Source: Myxococcales bacterium (GTDB taxonomy: Bacteria > Myxococcota > Polyangia > Polyangiales > Polyangiaceae). Taken from it: DNA of 7,274 bases. Position numbers and translations under genes: made by a program. Positions 1 through 6,143 of this stretch are shown piece after piece. The stretch is from contig JAGQIY010000945.1 in NCBI GenBank assembly GCA_020430865.1, positions 1 through 7,274 on the forward strand, written 5' to 3'. Below the pieces are notes generated by a model. It worked only from the letters and a program-made list of their open reading frames with translations, did no database searches and was not told the origin of the DNA. Numbering within the stretch: position 1 is the stretch's first letter; every line of letters starts with the position of its first letter.

Positions 1-153
1 CCCCTCGGTGCGTAGCCTTTCGAAGCCGTGCTCTCGAATCAGAGAGCGCCGCTGAGCCCGTGGAATTTCAAGACGTTGCGGCAGATTCGAGGGATCGAAA
101 TCACGACCGCGCGGCGCGCTGTGGGAATGGGCGGGGGGGGTGGTCGGTTGCAT
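1..153 (-). CDS. Unidentified protein, N-terminal 51 residues (runs off left edge)
   Basis: An open minus-strand frame of exactly 51 codons begins with ATG at 153-151 and continues off the window without a stop. It is preceded by a strong Shine-Dalgarno, AGGAAGAA at 168-161, about 9 nt from the ATG. An in-frame stop at 186-184 limits further upstream starts. The protein begins MQPTTPPAHSHS, a Pro/His/Ser-rich stretch, and then becomes charged, with a conserved-looking run RDFDPSNLPQRLEIPRAQRR at residues 17-36. No signal peptide or membrane segment is visible in this part. I do not recognise the family. It is divergent from the TetR gene at 403, the classic arrangement of a TetR regulator and its target, so its expression is probably controlled by that regulator (inference). 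Codons 4-7 contain a run of eight G on the plus strand (133-140). The alternative is a chance open frame, but the SD, promoter and codon use argue against that. Confidence 0.72.
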   Translation of the reverse strand, partial: MQPTTPPAHSHSAPRGRDFDPSNLPQRLEIPRAQRRSLIREHGFERLRTEG

Positions 154-172
154 GGGGCGATTCTTCCTGACT

Positions 173-202
173 GTGAGCGCTGCTTACGCTAACGGTGCTT
201 AC
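173..202. repeat. Tandem pair of 15-bp repeats, candidate TetR operators
   Basis: GTGAGCGCTGCTTAC (173-187) is followed directly by GCTAACGGTGCTTAC (188-202); they match at 11 of 15 positions. The first copy is itself a near-palindrome, GTGAGC-GCT-GCTTAC, with one mismatched pair. A third copy, GTGAGCGGTGCTT, lies at 243-255 and matches the first at 12 of 13 positions. Copies 1 and 2 sit over the -10 and start region of the proposed minus-strand promoter, and copy 3 lies just upstream of its -35. TetR proteins typically bind such short palindromes in the divergent spacer. Binding is inferred. Confidence 0.45.
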
Positions 203-227
203 ATAGCCTGTCCCGGGTCCGTGTCAA
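200..227 (-). promoter_or_regulatory. Candidate sigma-70-type promoter of the divergent left gene
   Basis: On the minus strand a perfect -35 hexamer TTGACA (227-222) is followed after 16 bp by TATGTA (205-200), a weak -10. Transcription would start near 193, giving a leader of about 40 nt that contains the AGGAAGAA ribosome site. The -10 overlaps the TGCTTAC repeats proposed as TetR operators, as expected for a repressed promoter. The -35 is convincing; the -10 is only half-consensus. Confidence 0.45.
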
Positions 228-242
228 TCGCTGCTCCAGAAG

Positions 243-257
243 GTGAGCGGTGCTTCT
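243..257. repeat. Third copy of the GTGAGCGSTGCTT repeat
   Basis: GTGAGCGGTGCTT at 243-255 repeats the sequence at 173-185 with one change. The last two bases of the 15-mer diverge (CT instead of AC), so palindromic symmetry is weaker here. It is 70 bp from the first copy, about seven helical turns, which would place the sites on the same face of the DNA and could allow cooperative binding or looping (inference). Confidence 0.35.
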
Positions 258-344
258 CGCGGCCCTCGACTGCTGGAAGATGTCCTTCGGCTCGAGAATC
301 GAAAGTCTGCGTTCGCGCCGTGTTGGTGTGAACTGCTTTGTTGG

Positions 345-386
345 CAGCCCTCGAAGGCTGTGACTGTGACGCCACTTTCAGTGGCG
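345..386. promoter_or_regulatory. Two inverted repeats upstream of tetR, including a perfect 17-bp palindrome
   Basis: CGCCACT-TTC-AGTGGCG at 370-386 is a perfect 7-bp inverted repeat with a 3-bp centre. It ends 16 bp before the tetR GTG and only 5 bp before its GGAG ribosome site (392-395). Just upstream, CAGCC (345-349) pairs with GGCTG (356-360), followed by a TGTGAC direct repeat at 359-370. A TTGGCA (341-346) could be a -35 for tetR, with TGTGAC (365-370) as a poor -10, which would put the palindrome at the transcription start. The arrangement fits an autorepression operator. An mRNA hairpin affecting translation is the alternative. The symmetry is visible; the function is inferred. Confidence 0.4.
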
Positions 387-402
387 AGCTTGGAGCGCCC
401 CC

Positions 403-1092
403 GTGACCAATCCAGAACCACAAATCGCGAACCCGACCGTTTCCACCCCCAGCGTCTCGAGCACTCCCGTGTCACGACCCGCGACCAAGCCACCGCTCCG
501 AGAAGCCCTGGTGCAGGCGACCCTGGAACTCGTGGAAGAGGTCGGGCCCGCGGCGGTCAGCGTGCGAGAGGTCGCGCGGCGCGCAGGGGTGTCGAGTGGC
601 GCACCGTTCAGGCACTTCCCTGACAAGTACGCGCTCATGGCGGCGGTTGCGGAAGAAGGGGTGAAGCGCCTGAACGAGGTCACCGAGGCGGCCATTGGCG
701 ATCTGGCCGAGCGGGATCCTCTCGAGGCCTTCCGGCTGGCTGGTATCGCCTATGTGCGCTTCGCTGTCGCTCACCCGGCGCACTTTCGCGTGATCTGCGT
801 GCCCGAGTATGCGGCCTACTCGCAGACCTTGCGGGACGGCTTGCGCAAGGGCCGCGACCAGCTGAAGGCGCTGATCGTGGCCGCTCAGAAGCGAGGCGCG
901 ATCATCCAGGGGGACCCCGAGAGCATCATGCTCGCGGCCAATGCCATCATCTACGGGGCCGCCCGCATGTTCGTGGACGGGCAGATGCAGGCGGAGGGGA
1001 TCGGGACGGATCTCGCCGAGGAGACCGCATCGACGCTCACCGACCTGCTCGGGCGAGGCATCGTCGACCCGGCGCACTCCGCCCAGGGCTGA
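403..1092 (+). CDS. TetR/AcrR-family transcriptional regulator (WHG-type C-terminal domain)
   Basis: This is a 229-residue DNA-binding repressor-type protein. After a Pro/Ser/Thr-rich leader (residues 1-30) comes a canonical TetR helix-turn-helix: helix 1 around residues 32-48 (LREALVQATLELVEEVG), then VSVREVARRAGVSSGAPFRH at about 52-71, followed by FPDKYALMAAVAE. The ligand-binding region (about 85-225) begins with a YVRFAVAHPAHFRVIC segment typical of the WHG-type C-terminal domain. The GTG start at 403 has GGAG at 392-395 with 7-nt spacing. Other in-frame GTG codons in the leader lack an SD. The unconserved 30-residue extension is unusual but harmless to the fold. The gene is divergent from the left partial gene, with candidate operators between them, so autoregulation plus control of that neighbour is the simplest role. 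The effector is unknown; TetR_C WHG members often sense small hydrophobic molecules. Confidence 0.93.
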   Translation: MTNPEPQIANPTVSTPSVSSTPVSRPATKPPLREALVQATLELVEEVGPAAVSVREVARRAGVSSGAPFRHFPDKYALMAAVAEEGVKRLNEVTEAAIGDLAERDPLEAFRLAGIAYVRFAVAHPAHFRVICVPEYAAYSQTLRDGLRKGRDQLKALIVAAQKRGAIIQGDPESIMLAANAIIYGAARMFVDGQMQAEGIGTDLAEETASTLTDLLGRGIVDPAHSAQG

Positions 1093-1134
1093 CGACCAGC
1101 CGGGCACCGGGGGGCATTTCTCGAGCGGTTGGGT

Positions 1135-1150
1135 GCAGGCGGTTGCCTGC
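1135..1150. repeat. Perfect 6-bp hairpin between tetR and the kinase gene
   Basis: GCAGGC (1135-1140), GGTT loop, GCCTGC (1145-1150). It lies 43 bp after the tetR stop (1090-1092) and 73 bp before the kinase start. No T-run follows, so it is at best a weak terminator for tetR. It could also be an operator next to the kinase promoter. Confidence 0.35.
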
Positions 1151-1174
1151 CTCCAGCCGCTTGCATGCTACACC
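1143..1174 (+). promoter_or_regulatory. Weak candidate promoter of the kinase gene
   Basis: TTGCCT (1143-1148) could act as a -35 and TACACC (1169-1174), preceded by TGC as in an extended -10, as the -10. The spacing of 20 bp is long and the -10 lacks the final T. It is listed because the 130-bp gap after tetR should hold a promoter and this is the best candidate seen. Confidence 0.2.
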
Positions 1175-1222
1175 CCGGCCCAGGAGCGTGAGCAGTGCGC
1201 TCTCTTCAGGGTCCGTCAGAGC

Positions 1223-3112
1223 ATGAGTCAGGAGGAGCAGAAGAACCTGCCAGCGGCCAGCGAGCAGGACGGTGGAGGGGCTGAGTCCGGCGTCGCACCA
1301 ACCGCCCCGGACGGGCCACCACCGACCGCTCGCTCTGGCGCTCCAGACACGGAGCCCGACCCCAAGGCGTTGAACACGCTGGTTGCCATCGCGCCGGCGA
1401 AGCCGCGCGAAGCGGAAGACCCCGCGGTGATGAGCCTGCGGCCGACGGAGCAGGACATCGGTGCCGCGCGGCAACCGCTCAAGCGGGTCACTCTGATGCG
1501 CCCCGGAGACGCTTCGGCGCCCTCCAGCGATCCTGCGCAGGCCTATATCGGCTGTGTTATCGACGATCGCTACGCGATCGAATCCGTGCTCGGCAAGGGC
1601 GGAATGGGCGTGGTGTATCGCGCGCGACACCAGGTGATCGACAAGCTGATCGCGGTCAAGATCCTGCTCCCGAACTTCGCCACGGACCCCGAGGTGACCG
1701 AGCGCTTCGTCACGGAGGCGCGCTCGGCGTCTGCGATCGGCAACAGCCACATCGTCGATATCAACGACTTCGGGGAGCTGCCCGACGGCTCGACCTACTT
1801 CGTGATGGAGTATCTCGACGGCAAGCCCCTCGGCCGCGTGATCCGCGAGCAGGCACCGCTGTCGCAACCTCGCATAGTGCACATCGGCCAGCAGATCGCA
1901 CGCGCCCTCGGAGCGGCTCACGCCGCCGAGATCGTCCACCGTGACTTGAAGCCGGACAACATCTTCCTGCTGGATGGGGACAACGGGCCAGACTACGTCA
2001 AGGTGCTGGATTTCGGCATCGCCAAGGTCGCCAGGGGGCAGAACAAGATCACGCGCGCCGGGACCATCTTCGGTACGCCGCACTACATGTCTCCGGAGCA
2101 GGCTTCGGGATCGGACGTCGACGCTCAGAGCGACGTCTATTCCCTGGGGATCTTGCTGTATGAGATGGCCACGGGAGAGGTACCGTTCGACTCGGACAAT
2201 CCGATGGGGCTGCTGACGCAGCACATGTTCACGCCCCCGCCGCCGCCGAGCCGCTTCAACCCCGAGATCACCCCAGGCCTCGAGGCCGTCATCCTCAAGT
2301 GCCTGGCGAAGGAGTCGGAGCATCGCTTCTCGAACATGGCCGCGCTCGCGCTCGAGCTCGAGTTCCTGGCCAAGGGCGTCGACCCGCAGTGCCTGGATGA
2401 ACTCCGGCGCTTCCCTGAGCGCTTCAAGCTGGACGAAGCCTGGGCGCGTCAGCGGTTCGGCCGACGTGGGGGAGCCGGGCGAGTCGTCCTGGTCGCGCTG
2501 ATCGCCCTGCTCGTCGGCGCCGGAGCGGTGGTCTTCACGCGGCCCACGCTGGGTCCGGATCCAGACGCTCCGGAAGCCTCGATTTCTTCGACGGCCGCCG
2601 AAGCCTCCAGCGAAGAGCCCGAGTCGACCAGCCGCGCCGCCGCCGTTGCCGTGGCCATCGTCGTGAGTCCCATCGACGCCCACGTGTTTCGTGCCGGGCG
2701 CGACCTCGGCGCCATGCCGGTCACGATTCATGTGATCCCTGGGGAAAAGATTCAGGTCGAAGTGAAGCGCGATGGGTTTCACACCAAGAACCTGACCCTG
2801 AGCGGCAAGCGGCGTCGCGTCGTGGTCGAGCTGACGCCCATTCCCGGGGCGAAGCCTGCCGTGCCCGTCCCGGACGCTGGTCTCGACCTGGACGCAGCGC
2901 TCGGCGGAGCCGCCGCCCTCGACGCGGGGCCACCCGACGATTGGGTCGAGCTGGACGAGCCGGAGTTCCAGGAGCTGCCCGCCAGCAGCGCGGCTGCGTC
3001 CGCGAGCGCCGTGCCGAGCGGCAGCGCGACCGCGACGTCCAAACCGATGCCGAGCGCGAGCAGCGTTCCAGCGCCCGCGCCTTCACCCGCACCCTCCTCG
3101 GAGCCCGAGTAG
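1223..3112 (+). CDS. Membrane-anchored Ser/Thr protein kinase (PknB/Hanks type) with PEGA domain
   Basis: The protein is 629 residues and phosphorylates Ser/Thr on target proteins. Order: low-complexity acidic/Pro leader 1-115; Hanks kinase domain about 117-390; membrane helix about 421-438; PEGA domain about 474-540; Ala/Pro/Ser tail to the end. Kinase motifs are intact: glycine loop GKGGMG 124-129, catalytic K146, helix-C E165, HRDLKPDN 239-246 (catalytic D241), DFG 263-265, and GTPHYMSPEQ 284-293. It is therefore a catalytically competent RD kinase. The PEGA segment (SPIDAHVFRAGRDLGAMPVT) and tail would lie outside the cytoplasmic membrane, perhaps contacting the envelope. The reading frame is open back to 941, but that stretch overlaps tetR and looks non-coding. 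ATG 1223 is chosen although its ribosome site (AGGG, 1208-1211) is weak and 11 nt away. The substrate is unknown. Such kinases are abundant in myxobacteria. Confidence 0.93.
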   Translation: MSQEEQKNLPAASEQDGGGAESGVAPTAPDGPPPTARSGAPDTEPDPKALNTLVAIAPAKPREAEDPAVMSLRPTEQDIGAARQPLKRVTLMRPGDASAPSSDPAQAYIGCVIDDRYAIESVLGKGGMGVVYRARHQVIDKLIAVKILLPNFATDPEVTERFVTEARSASAIGNSHIVDINDFGELPDGSTYFVMEYLDGKPLGRVIREQAPLSQPRIVHIGQQIARALGAAHAAEIVHRDLKPDNIFLLDGDNGPDYVKVLDFGIAKVARGQNKITRAGTIFGTPHYMSPEQASGSDVDAQSDVYSLGILLYEMATGEVPFDSDNPMGLLTQHMFTPPPPPSRFNPEITPGLEAVILKCLAKESEHRFSNMAALALELEFLAKGVDPQCLDELRRFPERFKLDEAWARQRFGRRGGAGRVVLVALIALLVGAGAVVFTRPTLGPDPDAPEASISSTAAEASSEEPESTSRAAAVAVAIVVSPIDAHVFRAGRDLGAMPVTIHVIPGEKIQVEVKRDGFHTKNLTLSGKRRRVVVELTPIPGAKPAVPVPDAGLDLDAALGGAAALDAGPPDDWVELDEPEFQELPASSAAASASAVPSGSATATSKPMPSASSVPAPAPSPAPSSEPE

Positions 3113-3135
3113 GCCGCGCGCGCGGCGGTTTCGGC

Positions 3136-3148
3136 TAGAATCCCGGTA
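3136..3148 (+). promoter_or_regulatory. TAGAAT -10 box positioned for a leaderless transcript
   Basis: TAGAAT (3136-3141, 5 of 6 matches to TATAAT) lies exactly 7 nt before the ATG at 3149, so transcription would start at or within a base of the start codon. No Shine-Dalgarno is present upstream of this ATG. No clear -35 is seen in the GC-rich stretch after the kinase stop. It suggests the isomerase gene has its own promoter rather than depending only on read-through from the kinase gene 36 nt upstream. Confidence 0.5.
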
Positions 3149-3940
3149 ATGGACCTCTCCGACATCGAAGTCGTGGACCACGCGCTGCCCGAGGACGGCC
3201 CGCTGGTGCGTCAGCTGACGCTGGCGCGTCCGGCCAAGAAGAATGCCTTCTCGGTCGGGCTGGCGAGCGATCTTGCCCTTGCCGTACGGCAAGCCGATGC
3301 GGACCCCGCTGTGCGAGCGATCCTGGTCACGGCGCGGGGCGACGTGTTCAGCGCAGGTGCGGACCTCGGGCTCTTCCTGGGGCAGCCGCCCGACGTGGGC
3401 CAGCGTCCCCCTGAGTCCGTGACGTCTCCGGATCGCGTTCATGAGGCCCTGCACGCCTGTCGCACGCCGCTGATCGCCGTCGTCGGCGGCAAGGCCGTGG
3501 GCATGGGCGTCACGCTGCTCCCCCACTTCGATCTCGTGTATGCGTCGGAGCGCGCGAGCTTCAGCTGTCCGTTCGTGAAGCTCGGCTTGGTGCTGGAGCT
3601 CGGCAGCTCCTTCTCCTTGCCACGGCTGATCGGCCGTCAGCGCACCAACGAGTTGATGCTCCGGGCCAAGCCCATCGACGCGGAGACGGCCGAGCGCTGG
3701 GGGCTGGTCACGCGGCTGTTTCCCCACGAGTCGCTGTTCGAACGCGCGCTGGAGATCGCGATGGACATCGCCAGGCTTCCGCCCGGTGGCGTGCAGAAGA
3801 GCAAGGCGCTGATCCGCCGTGGCGAGCAGACGCCCGCGTGGACTGACTGCGCGCAGGCGGAGAACTCGGAACTCCAGAGCTGCTACGGCTCGGAAGAGAA
3901 CGTTCAGGCGGCGATGGCCTTCTTCAACCGCCGTAGCTGA
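3149..3940 (+). CDS. Crotonase-superfamily enoyl-CoA delta-isomerase (ECI2/PECI-like)
   Basis: This 263-residue crotonase-fold protein probably shifts cis/trans-3-enoyl-CoA double bonds to trans-2-enoyl-CoA in fatty-acid beta-oxidation. Visible features: RPAKKNAFS near 27-35; first oxyanion-hole segment FSAGADL 67-73; second oxyanion-hole segment KAVGMGVTLLPHFDLVYAS 115-133. The two glutamates of true hydratases (mitochondrial crotonase E144 and E164) are replaced, by T122 in GMGVTL and by F142 in FSCPF. Instead E150 in LGLVLELGSS aligns with the single catalytic acid of the ECI2/Eci1 isomerases (LG...E-G..S). The remainder (LMLRAKPIDAETAERWGLV at about 169-187) also resembles ECI2. Length is normal. 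The start is fixed by position and the -10 box 7 nt upstream. Neighbouring genes do not form a beta-oxidation operon, so the physiological substrate is open. It is often annotated simply as enoyl-CoA hydratase; isomerase is the better call. Confidence 0.88.
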   Translation: MDLSDIEVVDHALPEDGPLVRQLTLARPAKKNAFSVGLASDLALAVRQADADPAVRAILVTARGDVFSAGADLGLFLGQPPDVGQRPPESVTSPDRVHEALHACRTPLIAVVGGKAVGMGVTLLPHFDLVYASERASFSCPFVKLGLVLELGSSFSLPRLIGRQRTNELMLRAKPIDAETAERWGLVTRLFPHESLFERALEIAMDIARLPPGGVQKSKALIRRGEQTPAWTDCAQAENSELQSCYGSEENVQAAMAFFNRRS

Positions 3941-3973
3941 CGACGCTCACTCACGTTTCGCGAGCGCCACCAA

Positions 3974-4001
3974 TTGCACTTTGCCTCGCGCGGCGTATGG
4001 T
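3974..4001 (+). promoter_or_regulatory. Candidate promoter of the membrane protein-roxA pair
   Basis: TTGCAC (3974-3979) and TATGGT (3996-4001) are separated by 16 bp in the 77-bp gap after the isomerase gene. Transcription would begin near 4008, about 10 nt before the ATG at 4018, leaving almost no leader. This also argues against using the in-frame ATG at 3997, which lies inside the -10. Confidence 0.4.
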
Positions 4002-4017
4002 CCCGCCAGACACACAC

Positions 4018-4929
4018 ATGACCCAGAATTCGTCTGCCGACAGCGCGCGAGATCTGCTCGACAAGCTGAGGATCCCCTTGGTGCTGGTCGCGATCGTCCT
4101 GATGACCGCGGCAGGCAAGCTCGAAGACATCAGGCCATTCACCGCGCGCGCGATCGTCTTCGGCGTGCCCTTGATCGCCGTCGTCTATACCTCGGTTGGT
4201 CTGCTCGACACTCACCCCACGCTCAAGAACATCGGGCTGGCGCTCAGCGGAGTCAGCCTGATCGCGGCGCTCTGGGTGGGCTATGGGCTGTTTCAGGTGC
4301 GAGCACCCCTGGCTACCGCCGATCTGACGGATCAGGGACCTCGCAGCCTGAGCGTCCCAGACTCTCGTCACGACGTGGAGCTGGTGGTGCACGGCAAGGT
4401 GGTCCGTGCGGAAAAAGGTAGGCTCGCGCTGACGGTGAGTCGTGCCGGGCACGATCAGACGGTGGAGCACTATTTCGAGCGTCACCTGGTAGGCAAGAAG
4501 GGACAGCACTCGGTACAGCACGCATGGCGAGCGCGGCTCAACCTCGAGGGGGAGGGGCCAGTGCAGCTTGCGGTCAGTCACGCTGACACCGACATCAAGC
4601 AGCCCATTGGCGTCGAGGTGCTGCCGCCTCCGGTGTATCCAAAGCTACCCAAGGCGGCGCTGTTCGGCTTGGTCGCCCTGGCGGTCCTGGTCCAGGCCAT
4701 GGTCGCGCGACGCGGACTCAAGGCTCACGTCGCCACCGGGGTGGCGATCGCGCTGGCGTTCGCCGCCTATGCACCGGAGTTGGTCGATCCGGAGCGACCC
4801 TACGACGGCGTCTTCGGACTGATGATCGCCGCGCTCATCGCCGGCGGTGTCGGCCTCTTCGCGGGATACGTCGCCACGCGGGTGGTGCGACCGAAGGGAC
4901 CTGGCCAGGCGGCGAAGGGCGCGGCGTGA
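4018..4929 (+). CDS. Six-helix membrane protein of unknown function, coupled to roxA
   Basis: The protein is 303 residues and its family is not recognised. Hydrophobic segments fall at about 18-33, 43-63 and 71-93, then a hydrophilic domain at about 94-210, then three more segments at about 213-230, 236-256 and 264-287, ending in a basic Lys/Gly/Ala tail (RPKGPGQAAKGAA). The central domain contains LSVPDSRHDVELVVHGKVVR and LNLEGEGPVQLAVSHAD, which look like beta-strands, so it may be a beta-sandwich insert between two three-helix halves. An in-frame ATG at 3997 would add seven residues. I prefer 4018 because the -10 box overlaps 3997 and neither start has an SD. Its stop overlaps the roxA start by 4 bp (GTGA, 4926-4929), indicating co-transcription and probably translational coupling. 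No catalytic motif is seen; the role is unknown. Confidence 0.85.
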   Translation: MTQNSSADSARDLLDKLRIPLVLVAIVLMTAAGKLEDIRPFTARAIVFGVPLIAVVYTSVGLLDTHPTLKNIGLALSGVSLIAALWVGYGLFQVRAPLATADLTDQGPRSLSVPDSRHDVELVVHGKVVRAEKGRLALTVSRAGHDQTVEHYFERHLVGKKGQHSVQHAWRARLNLEGEGPVQLAVSHADTDIKQPIGVEVLPPPVYPKLPKAALFGLVALAVLVQAMVARRGLKAHVATGVAIALAFAAYAPELVDPERPYDGVFGLMIAALIAGGVGLFAGYVATRVVRPKGPGQAAKGAA

Positions 4930-6143
4930 GCGCTTCAGCGCTCCAGCGACGGCTGCTCGACGCGGCTCGGCTGCCGGACATCGAGGCGTTCCTCTCCCAG
5001 GTCTGGCAACGAGAGGCGCGACTGCTCGCCGGGCTGTGTGGTGACCTGACCAGCATCGTCGACGCAGACGAGCTGGCAGGGCTCGCTTGCGAGCCGCACG
5101 TCGAGAGCCGCATCGTGCTGAAGGAAGGCGAGCACCTTCGCTTGCGTCAGGGGCCATTTTCCCCGCGGGATTTCAGCGTGTTGCCACCGGAGGGCTGGAC
5201 GTTGCTCGTGCAAGACGTCGACAAGCACGTGGCGGCGGGTCGTGAGTTCCTGGAAGGCTTCGACTTCGTTCCGCGCTGGCGCCTGGACGACCTGATGGTG
5301 AGCTACGCAGCGCCGGGCGGTGGCGTGGGGCCTCACGTCGACTCCTACGATGTGTTCCTGTGCCAGGCGCTCGGTCGACGGCGCTGGGAGCTCAGTCACC
5401 AGATCGACGTGCAGGCTCTGTGCGCCCAGTGCGACCTGAAGGTTCTCGAGCACTTCGCCGCTGAGCAGCGCTTCGACCTGGCGCCGGGGGACTGCCTCTA
5501 CCTGCCCGCGAACGTTGGCCACGACGGGGTCGCGCTGGAGGAATGCATGACCTTCTCCGTGGGTTTCCGTGCGGTAGAGGCATCGGAGCTGCTCAGCGCG
5601 GGCTCGCTGGTCGCGGAGCTCTCTCAGGCTTGGCTAGAGCGCGCGCCGCCGCTGGGCCATCGAGCCTACGTGGACGGACTCGTGTCCTCGCCCCCAAACC
5701 CCGGCGAGCTGAGCGAGGAGACGTTGCGGCGCTATCGGGGGCAGGTCAGGGCGCTGCTCGAGTTGCCTCCCGAGCGGCTGGACGCGCTGATCGACGCCGC
5801 CCTTGCGCGTTTTCTCACGGAACCGAAGGAGAGCCAGTACGTGGAAGCTCCAGAGGACGAGCTGGATGCTCCTCGGCTACTCGAGCGCCTGGCCGCGGGC
5901 GCAATGCTCCGGCAAAACCCTGCGTCTCGCTGGCTGTTCGTGCGGGGGGGGAGAGACGAGTCGCCGCGCGTCTCCGTGGATGGGGAGCTGTTCGAGCTAG
6001 GCCCCGAGGGTGACGGTTTCGCCGAGGTCGTCTGCGATCGCCTCGCCCTGCCGATGGAGCGTATGCGTGCGGAAATCAAGAACCCGCGGCACCTCGAGCT
6101 GCTGCTCGAGTGGGTGAACCGCGGGCTCCTGCTGTTCGGGTAG
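4926..6143 (+). CDS. roxA: Ribosomal protein uL16 arginine 3-hydroxylase, RoxA/YcfD family (JmjC-type 2OG/Fe(II) oxygenase)
   Basis: This 405-residue cytoplasmic oxygenase belongs to the E. coli YcfD family, which uses 2-oxoglutarate, O2 and Fe(II) to hydroxylate an arginine of ribosomal protein uL16. Recognisable family segments, in order: DADELAGLACEPHVESRIV 46-64; GPF 76-78; WTLLVQDVDKHV 91-102; WRLDDLMVSYAAPGGGVGPH 118-137; GRRRW 150-154 (family 2OG-binding arginine region); LAPGDCLYLP 185-194; TFSVGFRA. The iron triad is complete: H137, D139 (HVD) and H199 (in GHDG). After the JmjC core come the helical dimerisation region (about 215-300) and the C-terminal winged-helix domain with SVDGELFELGPEG and a terminal LLEWVNRGLLLFG. 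Length is slightly above E. coli YcfD because of a longer N-terminus. The GTG start overlaps the upstream stop, so it probably relies on translational coupling. A G8 tract lies at 5944-5951. Confidence 0.93.
   Translation: MSASALQRRLLDAARLPDIEAFLSQVWQREARLLAGLCGDLTSIVDADELAGLACEPHVESRIVLKEGEHLRLRQGPFSPRDFSVLPPEGWTLLVQDVDKHVAAGREFLEGFDFVPRWRLDDLMVSYAAPGGGVGPHVDSYDVFLCQALGRRRWELSHQIDVQALCAQCDLKVLEHFAAEQRFDLAPGDCLYLPANVGHDGVALEECMTFSVGFRAVEASELLSAGSLVAELSQAWLERAPPLGHRAYVDGLVSSPPNPGELSEETLRRYRGQVRALLELPPERLDALIDAALARFLTEPKESQYVEAPEDELDAPRLLERLAAGAMLRQNPASRWLFVRGGRDESPRVSVDGELFELGPEGDGFAEVVCDRLALPMERMRAEIKNPRHLELLLEWVNRGLLLFG

Noticed and set aside
30..47. Hairpin GCTCTC-GAATCA-GAGAGC near the left edge
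   Set aside because: It lies inside the coding part of the minus-strand gene, is short (6 bp) and has no T-run, so it is probably incidental.
3..170. Plus-strand open stretch at the left edge that could be the end of an upstream gene
   Set aside because: No start is visible, the composition is poor, and the minus-strand frame over the same bases has a strong ribosome site, start codon and promoter.
941..1222. Upstream extension of the kinase frame overlapping tetR
   Set aside because: The added 94 residues are Arg/Ser/Pro-rich, mostly read the other frame of tetR, and have no initiation signal. ATG 1223 is more credible.
1188..1226. Short frame GTG 1188 to TGA 1226 overlapping the kinase start by ATGA
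   Set aside because: Only 12 codons, and its AGGAG is a single base from the GTG, too close to serve as a ribosome site. A leader peptide cannot be supported.
1037..2782. 581-codon open frame on the minus strand opposite the kinase
   Set aside because: It is the antisense shadow of a clear kinase gene in high-GC DNA. The translation is rich in Arg/His/Asp with no recognisable domain and no ribosome site was found.
3083..3727. 214-codon minus-strand frame opposite the isomerase gene
   Set aside because: Shadow of a well-recognised crotonase. The composition is Arg/Gln/His-rich and no family is recognisable.
3904..4581. 225-codon minus-strand frame opposite the membrane protein
   Set aside because: It lies opposite a gene with six clear hydrophobic segments and translational coupling to roxA. 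Its own translation shows no domain or start signal.
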